In this document: positions 56,609 through 64,000 of the stretch, in pieces
Position numbering within the stretch: position 1 is the stretch's first letter
How the letters are laid out: each line of letters opens with the position of its first letter
Assembly (NCBI GenBank): GCA_036674765.1
Contig: JARVKI010000034.1
Location: 62,001 to 126,000, forward strand
Length of the DNA: 64,000 nucleotides
Origin: Seiridium cupressi
Taxonomy: Eukaryota > Ascomycota > Sordariomycetes > Amphisphaeriales > Sporocadaceae
Direction of reading: 5' to 3'
Translations under genes and position numbers: made by a program
Notes under the pieces: generated by a model
Told to the model about the DNA's origin: nothing
Databases searched by the model: none
The model's input: the letters and a program-made list of their open reading frames with translations, nothing else

Positions 56609-58803
56609 ATGCAACATCGAGGGATACACTCAACTCTATCGCTACTCGCGACCATCGTGCTTTCTTTGTTTTCAACCTTGTCACTTGCGCAGCGAGATCC
56701 TGTAGCGAACTTTTGCAGAAGGTTCGGTCACCAGACGGCCGTTATTGACCGGAAGTTATACATTGACGGCGGATTCATCAATTACGCTCCCTTACCAAGC
56801 AATCCCACCAACTACAGCAGTAAGTGTTGGGCGGCATTGCCTCCTGCTTCGATATCCAATATACCAAAAAAGTGGAAAGCAAGCTGACTGACTGAACTCA
56901 GATACCTTCTTGTCTTATCATGATCTTGACCATATTGGACCGGGTGGCATGCCACAGCTCTACAGCAACTTGTCAAAGAACGCGACCATACCTAGTGTGA
57001 ATGGCGGCATACTGTGGGCCGACGGTGTCAACAAAAAGTTTTACCTCTTTGGTGGGGAGTACTATCAGACGCCACCCTCAGAGTTGGCGCTGTATTCATA
57101 CGATACCCTCAACAACTACTGGACCACCTTTGATGACACGCCTAGCAGTATAAGCAGTGTATCCTATGGCGCCGGTATCTCGGTTTCCGAGATCGGAGAG
57201 GCTTTTTACTACGGAGGCTGGATGAGCGATGCCAGCAATCCGGAATGGACAGGCACACAAACGGCGACCACTGGCCTAATTCATTATGTTATGGACGAGA
57301 ATAGGTGGAACAACATCACAGGCCCAGACGACGTCGGCAGGGCCGAGGGCGCTATGGTGTACCTGCCTGCTAGTGATGGAGGATTGTTGGTCTATTTTGG
57401 TGGGATTCAGGATCCTGGAAACGGGAGCATCACCGGCCAGCCGATGGACGAAATCTTTGTGTTTGATATGGCCAGTTCAAGATGGTATAAACAAGTGGCC
57501 AACGGCGACATCCCGGGAATGAGAGCGAGGTTTTGTGCTGGCGTCACCTGGGCAGAAGACAGGAGCAGCTATAATGTGTAAGTCACTCCACGTCGGACGA
57601 CCTCAGTCTCATGACGCTTCCATTGGTGCATAGATGGACAAGCAATTTGCTCACATAGATGTAGGTATCTTTACGGCGGCCTTGGAATGCCAAATTACAC
57701 CTCGGGCTATGACGACGTCTATATCCTGTCGATGCCCTCCTTCACCTGGATCAAGATGTACCCCAATACCACCACACTGGAGCAATATCCACACCACTCG
57801 TTATCCTGCAATGTCATTGATGGTTCACAGATGATCATTGCTGGCGGCAGCTTTCCGTTGGATGATCATACATGCGATGTTCCAGAACAGTACGGTACAC
57901 ATGGACTCGATTTAGGGGAGCAGAATGAAGACACAAGTCCGGTGAGTTTCACTTGTCTGACCCTTTGTACCAGATTTGGTCTTCGCCGGAATCGCAGGCA
58001 CTGACTATACCCAGTGGTTTCTGTACCGGCCAAATATTACAGAGTATGTGGTGCCTTCCATCATCTCCGACATTATCGGTGGTAATTCCCAAGGCGCAGC
58101 AACCAAAACCGCACCCGACAATGGCTTCGATGAGCCTGACCTCAGGATCCTCATGTCCAGGAAATATACGGCACCTGTGCGAACGCCTACTCGGGATGTA
58201 TCGCCTCCTACCACAAGCCCATCGTCCTCGCTTTCCAGCGGCGCCATTGCGGGAATCGCTGTGGGTGCCGCTGTTGTCGTGGTCGTCCTTTTCACTAGCG
58301 TCTGGTTCTGCTGTCGGCGCCAAAGAAGGAAGAGGCAGGGGCAGAGCACACCAGCCATGTCCAGCGTGGCACCGATGCACAGTCACACTCATTCTGGCAA
58401 TGGAAGTATGTGGAGTCCTGGATCAAGCCATCAGACTCCCGGGCCGCCTTCGCCGTATGGGGCGGGCCATAATTCGGTATTTATGCCAGGCGGAGCAGTC
58501 ATACCGAATCATCCAATCGAGATGCCAGGGCATGTGCATGGATCAGGCGCGAGTGAGATCGACAGTCATCAAGGGCCCCATTCTGCGATAAGTGGAGTGA
58601 GTCCTGGCGGCGGGGATCCGACCAAGTATGGATACGAGTGGCCGAGTCCCATGCGGGAGGTTGAACTATCATATCCACTACATGAGAACAACAAGAACGT
58701 GTATTCTGGTGGCGGATACGGACCGCAGGAGTTAAGCGCGGATCCCACGGGAGATGCAAGCAGTGGAGACGAAAGACGGCATGAGACGTTCTATCATAGG
58801 TAG
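56609..58803 (+). CDS. Kelch-repeat single-pass membrane protein
   Basis: Exons 56609-56819, 56902-57577, 57665-57941 and 58015-58803 give 650 aa. The ATG at 56609 places a signal peptide at the terminus (STLSLLATIVLSLFSTLSLAQ). An ATG at 56450 would add 53 basic residues and is less likely. The ectodomain has kelch-like blades (RRFGHQTAVIDRKLYIDGGF, KFYLFGGEY, LLVYFGGI, YLYGGLG) and many N-glycosylation sites. A membrane segment (about 470-495, AIAGIAVGAAVVVVVLFTSVWF) is followed by CCRRQRRKRQ and a disordered His/Pro/Gly-rich cytoplasmic tail. This is the common layout of fungal cell-surface kelch proteins of unknown function. The last intron was set to join NEDTSP to WFLYRPNITEY. Confidence 0.85.
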
Positions 58804-59361
58804 GTAGTGGCTAAAGAAGGAGGAAATGGGAGCACAGTACCAGCCCAGCATATGTCAGGCCAGATAGTCTGACGCGGAGGAAGTGCTCCGGTGCAAAGGG
58901 GCTTTATACCATTTGGGTTTACTCACGGTTTTCTAGTGAGCTCTACCTGGGGCGTTTGGAGAAATAATGATCATGTTCGTTTATAGACTGAATTGGCAAA
59001 AAAATAGTAGCCTAAGAAATGCTTTCTCGGACACACTATCATTCTCTCCTCGGATGGAAATTAAGTTATTGGATACACAGGCGAAATGAGTCAGCAACCA
59101 GCGCGGCACGATACACTATGACAGTAGATGAGGCATCTTTGCTTACTGCTGCTATGCACCTGTGCACTTTGCAGTCGGCTCGGAGCCACAGCCAAGTCTG
59201 GCTAATTCATCACTATTTTGTTCACACTCGTTCTCTCAGAATCGTTCCAGCCCGGCTATCTTTTGGTACGTGCGCTGTAGTTATATGGATAAGAGGGTTG
59301 ATATAGCCCCAGCCACAGGACCGAGGAGGCCTCGGTTCCCAGGGAACTCCATAACATCGAA
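58804..59361. other. Intergenic spacer
   Basis: It holds the 3' flank of the kelch gene. Short frames without motifs; nothing else seen. Confidence 0.5.
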
Positions 59362-59786
59362 TTAAACCGTCATATACTCCCTATTCACCTCCTCGATGTC
59401 ATCATGCCCAGAAACCTCGGGAACCTCCAATGCCGTATTTCCATCGTGATCTCGAATCGTCGTATCAGGCCGAAGGTCTGCAATCTTATACATGAAGTCA
59501 ATCGCCCCCGTCAACCTAAGGCACGCAGCCAAGTGCAGCGGTATTTTTCCATCGACCTAAGACTGCCTGTTGACGTTGGTCCGAGTGTGTAGCAGGGCCT
59601 CGAGCACCGTGCTTCCCTCGTCTTTGCTCTCGTACATTTGTAGGAGCACGCGCTCCAGAGAGGTGTATTCACTCTTGTCCAATGCCTCAATATCGGCGCC
59701 ATGTTCTAGCAGTGTTTGTACCACTGACATATTCATGGCACTATTCAGTACGGAACACAATGTTGCGGAGCCTGGTCATCATATCA
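59362..59786 (-). pseudogene. Ankyrin-repeat protein fragment, interrupted by a stop
   Basis: Read on the minus strand, VVQTLLEHGADIEALDK and LEALLHTRTNVN are clear ankyrin helices and loops. An in-frame TAG at 59557-59559 interrupts the frame. The same frame then continues for 64 codons with KIPLHLAACLRL and TTIRDHDGNTALEV, again ankyrin-like, to TAA at 59362. No intron can remove the TAG: the only nearby GT lies 17 bases upstream. A possible CAG acceptor precedes the segment at its 5' end, but no upstream exon with ankyrin character is visible. It is best read as a 5'-truncated, decaying ankyrin gene; an undetected exon structure is the alternative. Confidence 0.6.
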
Positions 59787-60639
59787 ACGTCACTAGCCAG
59801 ATAGCCAGAAAGGAAAAACATGTGAACGGAAACTCTAATAACTATTCCCTCCAAACTAAATATAGGCTCAGATTAGATCTTACTTCCTCTCGCTGGAGGG
59901 AATTCCGAGAATCACTGCCCTGCAATGTAATCAGAACGAAGCAGTTGAAGGAGTTGGGACAAAACCAATCTGGATTCCAAGCGGACATTACCACCTTCAA
60001 CTCGGGACCTCTATAACATGCTAACGCTCTGTCAAACCCGGAGACAAAATAATAATGGTCTTCAAAATTAAGCGACCTTGCAGATGATGACGATTCGTTT
60101 CATGGGTATCGTCAGACAAGGCGGCAAAACGTTGAGACAATTGCCGAAATCTGTTGACACTTTTGAATTGCTCAGAACAGAAAATCTTCCGTGTCAAATA
60201 AATTCGAAAATAATTTCCACGCTTCATTTACTGAATAATGTCAATTACGTTTCCATGGTATTCTCACCCGATTGACGGTTGTTCAAGTATCAAAATGTTG
60301 ATTATATGGAATGCATTTTATTTTATTTTATTGTTAAACACCCTGAGAGAGTAGACTTTTATATAATTACGATTCGTTAACTTGTTGCGCTCATTCTATT
60401 TGTGACAGTTTTTCAGTCTTGATCAACGGACCGGCTCCCGATGTCGGATTTTCCGACTATATTTATCGGGGGCTTAGCGTGTTCGTTTAGTGGTGAGTTA
60501 TAAGAAACCACGAGCTTCGAACCACAAGACCGAGCATTGTTAGGCTTGCTACGGTCGACATCAATCTCTGGTATCTTCGACTACGCTCCACCTCCTCCGT
60601 TTTTGGCAGGTCGCAAATTCACTACAAAAAACATCAACC
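59787..60639. other. Intergenic region and promoter of the hydroxyproline dehydratase
   Basis: AT-rich around 60060-60420 with no gene. The last 200 bp contain a strong palindrome (60443-60457), listed separately. Confidence 0.5.
60443..60457. promoter_or_regulatory. Palindrome GTCGGA-TTT-TCCGAC upstream of the dehydratase
   Basis: Perfect 6-bp arms with a 3-bp spacer, also readable as CGG-N5-CCG. It lies 183 bp before the start codon, flanked by further CCG and CGG triplets (CCCGAT at 60437-60442, ATCGGG near 60465). This suits a Zn2Cys6 dimer; the regulator is unknown. Confidence 0.45.
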
Positions 60640-61848
60640 ATGGACTTGTATGAATCGCTCAGCAATTCGTCCTCTCTCAACCCAATTCGATGTATCGATA
60701 TGCATACAACCGGCGAGGCCACTCGCATTATCCTAAGTGGCTTCCCAGAACTCACCGGAACATTACTAGAGCAGCGAAAGGAATACAGAGACAAGCATGA
60801 CCAGTATCGCAGGACGACCATGCTGGAGCCTCGAGGGCACGAGGGGATGTACGGAGCGCTGATTGTGCGTGACTCGGAGCTTATTCGATCTGGAGAAGCA
60901 CATATCGCCGTTCTTTACCTTCACAATGAAGGATATTCAACCATGTGCGGCCATGCTGCCATTGCTCTAGGGCGCTTCCTGGTCGATACGCATGATCTCG
61001 GCGTCTTTCCTTTGAGAGACACGCTCCCGTTCAACCAAGACACCTTAACGACCACAATTAATCTCCATACACCTTGCGGCATCAATTGTCTCACCGTTCC
61101 CACAACATCTGATGGCACCAAGTCGGATGCCACTAGACCTGTTTCGTTCCTCTCCGTGCCCTCGTTTGCAGGCGCGTTGGACCTGGAAGTCGAGATTCCG
61201 CGAAACCTACAATGGCCAGAACTAAACGGACGGGCTTCGATCACAGTTGATTTGGCTTATGGGGGTGCGTGGTACTGCATGGTGAATGTGACTGAGCTTG
61301 GTTTTGTTGGAGGGTTGGGCAAGCCGGATATGAAGATCTTTGACAAAGTTTCACAGACCATTAAAACCCAGATTATCAAGACAGACAGTCTGGTCAAGCA
61401 GATCGCCGCGCCTTCTGGTATCGAATGGTACCTCTATGGAATTATGGTTGTAGATAATGTCAACACTGCCCGTATTCCCGAGGTTCACGCTACCGAGACC
61501 GGGCTCTGCTTCTTCGCAGACCAACATATTGATCGATCGCCCACGGGGGGATGCGTAGCTGCGCGGATGGCTTTAGCACATGCGAAGGGGAAGAGTCGAC
61601 TTTCTAAGCGCGAGGCTTTCAACTCCTTCGTCTCGAATGCTAATGGTGGGCGTGGGGCTTTCATAGGCATGAACGAAGAAGAGGTAGATACTGCAGGCGG
61701 TCATGGAATCTCTGCCAAAGGTGTCTTGGTGCGGATCAGTGGAGAGGCTTTCTACACTGGAACTGCAACATTTGTACTGGAGCCAGAAGATCCCATCAAA
61801 GATGGATTCTCCGTAAAAGAGCTGGAACATGCGTCAAGTTGCACTTGA
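60640..61848 (+). CDS. trans-3-hydroxy-L-proline dehydratase (proline racemase family)
   Basis: A single exon of 402 aa. It has the proline-racemase fold signature CIDMHTTGEATRII at the start and the first active-site motif MCGHAAIALGRF with C103. In the second motif, DRSPTGGCVAARMAL, the position that is Cys in true racemases is T302. In this superfamily the Cys/Thr pair marks trans-3-hydroxy-L-proline dehydratases, which yield delta1-pyrroline-2-carboxylate. A Cys is present three residues later (C305), so racemase or epimerase activity is not fully excluded. No targeting signal is visible; it is probably cytosolic. The next gene downstream, same strand, is a candidate for the following step. 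Confidence 0.87.
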   Translation: MDLYESLSNSSSLNPIRCIDMHTTGEATRIILSGFPELTGTLLEQRKEYRDKHDQYRRTTMLEPRGHEGMYGALIVRDSELIRSGEAHIAVLYLHNEGYSTMCGHAAIALGRFLVDTHDLGVFPLRDTLPFNQDTLTTTINLHTPCGINCLTVPTTSDGTKSDATRPVSFLSVPSFAGALDLEVEIPRNLQWPELNGRASITVDLAYGGAWYCMVNVTELGFVGGLGKPDMKIFDKVSQTIKTQIIKTDSLVKQIAAPSGIEWYLYGIMVVDNVNTARIPEVHATETGLCFFADQHIDRSPTGGCVAARMALAHAKGKSRLSKREAFNSFVSNANGGRGAFIGMNEEEVDTAGGHGISAKGVLVRISGEAFYTGTATFVLEPEDPIKDGFSVKELEHASSCT

Positions 61849-62280
61849 AGAACGGCGTCTCTCGCCGGCTGGAAGAGTGTTTTATTACAGTATCACTTCT
61901 CCGTGCCCCTCAGAGTTATGAACAAGATTAGTAAAATGTTATACTCGACTAAACTTAAAATGATACTCCACGAGTCTACGATTAACACTTAATAGGTCTA
62001 ATACTGCCTTCCAGGGTATTTTTTCTGATTCATATTCGCAGGATAGGTTGTCCTTACTTATTGTAATTGTAATAGTAACAATTGTATGAAGACTTCGTTA
62101 GGGTGGGTAAAGAGCACTTAGTACTTTCTCAAAGCAACCACAAAGATATTCGGCTCTGATATATACCAGAGGGGTTCTTATCTTTCGGAGTTCACCCTTG
62201 CACTTTGATACCTAGTTCCTTATCCTCTCTGAAGAACCACTGAATCCTTCGCGGAAGCCTGCCCCGGCGCATTTGCTGGA

Positions 62281-62302
62281 GCGGTCTCGGAGCGGTCTCG
62301 GA
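62281..62302. repeat. Tandem duplication of GCGGTCTCGGA
   Basis: Two exact adjacent copies of an 11-bp unit with CGG triplets, about 390 bp before the next start codon. It could be a regulatory tandem or a slippage product. Confidence 0.6.
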
Positions 62303-62370
62303 GCCCGGAACACGAACCCGTTTGGCTTGCCCAGGACCGGCCCCGCTGTCGTGGCTCTGGACGCTAAGCA

Positions 62371-62386
62371 TCCGGCTCTAGCCGGA
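62371..62386. promoter_or_regulatory. Palindrome TCCGGCT-CT-AGCCGGA
   Basis: Perfect 7-bp arms around a 2-bp centre, readable as CGG-N6-CCG. It lies about 300 bp before the ornithine-cyclodeaminase-family gene. A Zn2Cys6-type binding role is inferred. Confidence 0.45.
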
Positions 62387-62688
62387 GATCATACAAAGTG
62401 CTTTGCAAGCAATAGCAAATGGTAGATAGTTTCGAAGGAGAGAGTAAATCGTTCCGGAATTGATCGGTCAGTTGCAATATATTCTCGGCCGATCGCGCAG
62501 TTCTCTCTAACCTGAAAACAGGACTCGGGCTACATGTGGAGATTAGCTTCTTTATATCACCGAGGAGGGGGCATTCCTACTAACATCAATTACAATAACA
62601 ACTAGAGACTTTCACAACACCAGCAAGCTGTTACCGCTCAACACATCCTGATACTACGGTACTCGTTTCTGTAACACACTGTTGCAAG

Positions 62689-63855
62689 ATGAGCCTCACA
62701 GTCCTCACCGACGGAGACGTCAAAAAGCTTCTGGTTAAGCTTACCTCGGAGGAGATTTCGTCACTCTTCTCGGCATTAGGCAGTGGATTTATTGGCTACT
62801 CCATCGGCCAAGAGAACCAGTATCAATGTCATCGCCAAGGGGTAACTCGCCCCGGCGGGCCAACGATGCTGTTCATGCCCGCAACGCTGCCTAGAGGATC
62901 GTCCGTCAAGGTCGTGGGTGTCCCGCCGCCACGTACAGAGTCTCCGGGGCCACAATCCAAACCTATCGTGGGGGCGATCATGATCTGCGATAGCGATGGA
63001 AGGGCGGTCGGATTGATCAACGCCGCAGAAACCACTGCTTTCCGAACGTCGTTGGGATCGATACTCCTGTACCAATTCCGGGAGCGCACAGAACATATCG
63101 TGGTCTTCGGAGCAGGCAAACAAGCGTTATGGCACCTTCGGCTGGCGTTGGTCCTCAAGAGCACAGATATCCGAACTGTCACCATCGTCAACCGATCCAT
63201 CCAGCGTTCTCAGGGCTTGGTTGACCGGCTGCGGGAGATGGATGCTGAAGGAGGGTCCGCAACGACCGCGAACATAGCATTTTCACTCGTAGACGCCAGC
63301 ACCGACTCTACTCCAGGCTATCAGGATCGCTTACGCGATCTCGTCCAGCGGGCAGATACCATCTTCTGCACTACTCCATCCACTTCGCCACTGTTCCCGG
63401 CGGAGTGGTTAACATCTGCCGAAGGCCGGCAGAAGACCCGTTTCATCTCCGCCATTGGGTCTTACAAGCTCGACATGCAAGAGATCGATCCCACCCTGCT
63501 GCGTGCAGTCACTACTGACCCCGAGAGCAACTATCCTGGACTATATCGTCCCAAAGAGAAGACATCAGCAAATGGCGGTATTTTGGTGGTTGATAGCCGT
63601 GAAGCCTGTGCTCTTGAGGCGGGCGAGCTCGTGAAGGCTGAGATCAAAGAAGAGGACCTGGTCGAAGTCGGTGAACTGTTGCAAATTCAAGGGCACGGGG
63701 GATCAGAAGAGAAAGAACAGCTTGCTGCATGGCTCAAAAATGGTTCAGTGATTTACAAAAGCGTCGGAATCGGCCTCATGGATCTAGCAATAGGTGGAGC
63801 ACTCCTCGAACTAGCAGCGTCTGGTGGTGTAGGTGTAAAAGTAGACGACTTCTAG
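62689..63855 (+). CDS. Ornithine cyclodeaminase/mu-crystallin family; likely delta1-pyrroline-2-carboxylate reductase
   Basis: A single exon of 388 aa. The dinucleotide-binding motif VVFGAGKQALWH (G141-x-G143-x2-A146) and the preceding LINAAETTAFRTSLGS, with the substrate-binding Arg/Thr segment, identify the family. LVDASTDSTPGYQDRLRDLVQRADTIFCTTPSTSPLF completes the Rossmann domain. Members include ornithine cyclodeaminase, ketimine reductases and delta1-pyrroline-2-carboxylate reductase. Placement directly after a trans-3-hydroxy-L-proline dehydratase favours the last: reduction of delta1-pyrroline-2-carboxylate to L-proline with NAD(P)H. Family is confident, substrate inferred from context. 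The protein is slightly longer than bacterial members. Confidence 0.85.
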   Translation: MSLTVLTDGDVKKLLVKLTSEEISSLFSALGSGFIGYSIGQENQYQCHRQGVTRPGGPTMLFMPATLPRGSSVKVVGVPPPRTESPGPQSKPIVGAIMICDSDGRAVGLINAAETTAFRTSLGSILLYQFRERTEHIVVFGAGKQALWHLRLALVLKSTDIRTVTIVNRSIQRSQGLVDRLREMDAEGGSATTANIAFSLVDASTDSTPGYQDRLRDLVQRADTIFCTTPSTSPLFPAEWLTSAEGRQKTRFISAIGSYKLDMQEIDPTLLRAVTTDPESNYPGLYRPKEKTSANGGILVVDSREACALEAGELVKAEIKEEDLVEVGELLQIQGHGGSEEKEQLAAWLKNGSVIYKSVGIGLMDLAIGGALLELAASGGVGVKVDDF

Positions 63856-64000
63856 GACTGGCAAGTGCGTAAAACATGAGATTCGTTGTGGCTTATTATT
63901 ACGAAGGAGGAGTACTATACTATTACGCACATAATAGTCATCACTTGATGTAATGCCAGATTCAGACTGTTTCTTGATACCAACTTTGAAAGGTTTCCCT
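63856..64000. other. 3' flank to the window end
   Basis: AT-rich sequence after the last gene; nothing recognised. Confidence 0.5.

Larger units (their letters stand above)
61849..62688. other. Intergenic region between the hydroxyproline-pathway genes
   Basis: 840 bp without a gene. It is AT-rich first, then GC-rich at 62250-62390 with an 11-bp tandem duplication (62281-62302) and a palindrome (62371-62386). It probably contains the promoter of the next gene. Confidence 0.5.

Noticed and set aside
57942..57973. Nearer CAG acceptor (57973) for the last kelch-gene intron
   Set aside because: It shifts the frame; the CAG at 58014 keeps phase 0 and gives the family-like TSP-WFLYRPNITEY join.
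60485..60530. Possible tRNA (TTCGAACC loop with TTAGTGGTGA upstream)
   Set aside because: The T stem does not pair and no seven-base acceptor stem can be formed.
1..64000. CRISPR arrays, bacterial operons, integrated viral genomes
   Set aside because: No regularly spaced direct repeats, no ribosome-binding-site-led gene strings, and no viral replicase or capsid motifs; all genes are of eukaryotic fungal type.

Overview
The window looks like nuclear DNA of a filamentous ascomycete (Pezizomycotina). Evidence: intron-poor genes with short introns (48-151 bp in all genes but one) carrying GTAAGT-like donors, CTAAC/CTGAC-like branch sites and YAG acceptors; fungal-only families (Zn2Cys6 regulator, Mdm34, Cla4, Ybp1/2-like protein); intergenic gaps of 0.4-5.5 kb; no operons. 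The class cannot be settled by reading alone. I support 22 protein-coding genes, one decayed ankyrin-repeat fragment, and several palindromic or repeated non-coding elements. I found no tRNA, rRNA, CRISPR array or intact transposon.

Layout. 0.4-8.6 kb: three co-oriented accessory genes (Zn2Cys6 regulator, half-size ABCG transporter, D-2-hydroxyacid dehydrogenase). 9-17 kb: conserved genes (Coq11-like Rossmann protein, Yaf9/YEATS chromatin reader, a 1187-aa sterol-glucosyltransferase-like protein). 17-25 kb: accessory genes (cupin, an unrecognised protein, a type I Baeyer-Villiger-type monooxygenase, a POT/PTR2 peptide transporter). 25-30 kb: MDM34 (ERMES) and IPK1. 30-35.7 kb: a gene desert with degenerate repeats and nested palindromes. 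35.7-41 kb: nucleoside transporter and the PAK kinase Cla4. 41-45 kb: a second gene-poor stretch. 45-55.4 kb: dense housekeeping block (glycyl-tRNA synthetase, Rpf1, Ybp-like protein, Syf2, a probable mitochondrial protein). 56-64 kb: a kelch membrane protein, the ankyrin relic, and a trans-3-hydroxy-L-proline dehydratase followed by an ornithine-cyclodeaminase-family gene that plausibly encodes the next pathway enzyme.

How genes fit together. The last two genes form a credible two-step route from trans-3-hydroxy-L-proline to proline, and each has a CGG/CCG palindrome upstream. Three head-to-head pairs share promoters of 422-631 bp: Coq11-like/YAF9, GRS1/RPF1 and SYF2/unknown. The monooxygenase and peptide transporter are co-oriented neighbours. 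No polyketide, peptide or terpene synthase is present, so the accessory groups are not classical biosynthetic clusters.

Most interesting item: directly after the YAF9 stop codon the same frame stays open for 122 codons with protein-like composition, and a phase-0 GTGAGC...TAG segment would splice out the stop exactly. This suggests an undescribed long isoform, stop readthrough or a recent truncation. All exon models are manual predictions without transcript support.
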